A stretch of 14,319 nucleotides of DNA from Bacteroidota bacterium (GTDB taxonomy: Bacteria > Bacteroidota > Bacteroidia > Chitinophagales > Chitinophagaceae), in NCBI GenBank assembly GCA_023429985.1, contig JAEZCV010000117.1, forward strand, positions 1 to 14,319. The letters run 5' to 3'. This document shows positions 13,303 through 14,319 of this stretch, piece by piece (position 1 is the first letter of the stretch; each line of letters begins with the position of its first letter). Made by a program: the position numbers and the translations under genes. A model generated the notes under the pieces. It had not been told where the DNA came from. It worked only from the letters and a program-made list of their open reading frames with translations, and did no database searches.

Positions 13303-13481
13303 TGCAATTAGTTTTGTTGACTGGTATGTTGGCCTGGTTGTATTCTAAGATAGTATAGCTAATTGAAATTATCTGCCATTATATGTAGGAGAAACCAATG
13401 GTTCATGTATATTTTTTTGGATGGAAGGATGAAAGGCAACCGCAAACCCCACGGAGGAAGCGCAAAGAACCGCTGAGGGGG

Positions 13482-13495
13482 TGCATAATTATGCA
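13482..13495. repeat. Perfect 14-bp palindrome
   Basis: TGCATAATTATGCA is a perfect palindrome without spacer. It lies within the decayed repeat about 180 bases upstream of the lipoprotein operon start at 13302. It could be a small DNA-binding protein site or chance within A/T-rich DNA. Confidence 0.4.
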
Positions 13496-13580
13496 AAATG
13501 AACTAGTAAGAAAGGTTGTTACTCCTCTGCATTCATTGCTAAAACCCCTGCGTCCTTTGTGAGAAGCCTTAATTTTTAAT

Positions 13581-13618
13581 AAAAAAAATAGAGTAGTCAT
13601 AACAGACCACTCTATTTT
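13581..13618 (-). terminator. Rho-independent terminator for the SnoaL-like gene
   Basis: Arms 13585-13598 and 13605-13618 pair as AAAATAGAGT-A-GTC with GAC-C-ACTCTATTTT, with one mismatch and a 6-base loop (ATAACA). On the minus strand the hairpin is followed by a run of T (TTTTTTTTATT), so it terminates transcription arriving from 14249. It lies 82 bases after the stop codon. Confidence 0.85.
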
Positions 13619-13700
13619 ATAAGATTTGTTATACCAGGAAGATGTTTAAAGTAAATAACTCATCCCGGCACTTTCCATATTGAATTCAAATATTGATTGT

Positions 13701-14249
13701 TTACTTTTTTTGATTCGTAGTATCAGTCGGCATTGATTGTCCGCCCATCATGCTGCTCATCATCTCTTTAATATCGCCATGACTCATAAAACCCCAATGT
13801 TCAACAGCCATTCCATCTTTCATTTTTACCACGTCCACGCCGGTATCATCTATGTCTATTCCTACAGGCATGCCCCAGGGGTTTTCTTTTGATTTACCCT
13901 GCATTCTTACCATTGCAAAATGATAATTGCCATCGGATGAAGTGCCTTCAGAAACAACTGTCATTTTTAATCCATCGAAATAATTATGCACTTGTGAAAT
14001 ATAGTGCTTTACACTGTCGCGGCCTCTTACATCATCCCAATTATTATTTCCGTTATGATCCAGTATGTCTTCGGCAATAAAACTATCGAGGCGACTCACA
14101 TCTCCTGTTTCAAGAGCTTTATAAATTTCCCGGCTGTTTTGAGCATTGCGTTCGGCTTGAGAATTGTCCTCATTGGCAGACAGCGTTTTGGAATCATTAC
14201 AGTAATAGATCAGGCAGATTGCTGCAATGGCAATTAGTAACTTTTTCAT
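13701..14249 (-). CDS. Secreted SnoaL/NTF2-like protein
   Basis: The 182-residue protein begins with a Sec-type signal peptide (KKLLIAIAAICLIYYC). C17 could be a lipid attachment site, but the preceding Tyr-Tyr is not a good lipobox. From residue about 35 it follows the SnoaL-like polyketide-cyclase/ester-cyclase pattern: a helix AQNSREIYKALETGDVSRLD, then FIAEDILDHNG with D64-H65, RGRDSVKHYISQVHNYFDGL, a strand run GNYHFAMVRMQGKS, and VVKMKDGMAVEHWGFMS. These are the usual elements of the cone-shaped NTF2 fold, where Asp/His residues line a pocket. The C-terminal Met/Gly/Ser tail (MMSSMMGGQSMPTDTTNQKK) is low complexity. Many exported Bacteroidota members have unknown substrates, so I do not assign a reaction. 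It stands alone with its own terminator; no promoter consensus is visible in the remaining 70 bases. Confidence 0.85.
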   Translation of the reverse strand: MKKLLIAIAAICLIYYCNDSKTLSANEDNSQAERNAQNSREIYKALETGDVSRLDSFIAEDILDHNGNNNWDDVRGRDSVKHYISQVHNYFDGLKMTVVSEGTSSDGNYHFAMVRMQGKSKENPWGMPVGIDIDDTGVDVVKMKDGMAVEHWGFMSHGDIKEMMSSMMGGQSMPTDTTNQKK

Positions 14250-14319
14250 TTGTGGTTGGTTTATGTTAGAAAAAAAATCAGCGCCTGGGGGGATTAAGAC
14301 GTTCTTCCTGGGATAAATG

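Larger units (their letters stand above)
13303..13700. other. Intergenic region with a decayed inverted repeat and a terminator; no gene
   Basis: The gap contains a degenerate repeat pair: CGCAAACCCCACGGAGGAAG at 13441 followed by CGCAAAGAACCGC, and opposite-strand counterparts ACTCCTCTGC and CCCCTGCGTCCTTTGTGAG near 13520-13562. Between them is a perfect palindrome at 13482-13495. The terminator at 13581-13618 belongs to the gene to the right. The 65-codon minus-strand frame across this gap (13403-13600) is composed of the repeat and I do not accept it as a gene. Confidence 0.65.

Noticed and set aside
13403..13600. 65-codon minus-strand frame in the gap before the SnoaL-like gene
   Set aside because: It is translated from the decayed inverted repeat and covers the terminator hairpin, so a gene is unlikely.

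Overview
The window reads as chromosomal DNA from a Bacteroidota bacterium, most likely of the Chitinophagaceae type. This is inferred from gene style: starts lack Shine-Dalgarno sequences and sit behind A/T-rich leaders, one promoter-like site resembles the Bacteroidota -33/-7 consensus, lipoproteins are frequent, and intergenic gaps are filled with short dispersed repeats that I recall as common in this phylum. No rRNA, tRNA, CRISPR array or complete insertion sequence was recognised.

Left part (1-3850): two stand-alone receiver-domain response regulators and a 77-residue unknown protein lie on the minus strand. A YjgR/DUF853-type HerA-like ATPase diverges from them. A two-part lipoprotein with a lipocalin-like start follows. 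Two repeat families fill the gaps here: a CACAAAG-type repeat (2721-2845 and 3771-3810) and a TCAGGATTA-type repeat.

Centre (3851-7816): this is the accessory-looking part. Two paralogous proteins of about 180-185 residues face outward (3851-4408 minus, 7274-7816 plus). Between them are three separate genes with the PD-(D/E)XK nuclease signature: a 169-residue ECK protein, an in-frame chimera joining the start of a type I restriction HsdR subunit to the C-terminal part of an HsdM methylase subunit, and a GxxExxY protein. TCAGGATTA-type repeats surround the last two and run into the 3' ends of their coding sequences, as they also do at the lipoprotein ending at 3670. I read this as an eroded defence or insertion hotspot; whether any of the three nucleases is active cannot be told from sequence alone.

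Right part (7817-14319): all genes lie on the minus strand. A GYF_2-domain membrane protein with TPR-like repeats is followed by a 39-residue Pro/Gly-rich mini-gene and then by a zinc-ribbon membrane protein. The two membrane proteins share the same transmembrane module. Upstream lies a tight three-gene cluster (two lipoproteins and a 137-residue unknown protein), and at the edge a secreted SnoaL/NTF2-like protein with its own terminator.

Most worth a second look: the HsdR-HsdM chimera, the coupling of repeats to gene 3' ends, and the GYF-domain / proline-rich mini-protein / zinc-ribbon group, where a peptide-binding fold sits next to a candidate ligand.
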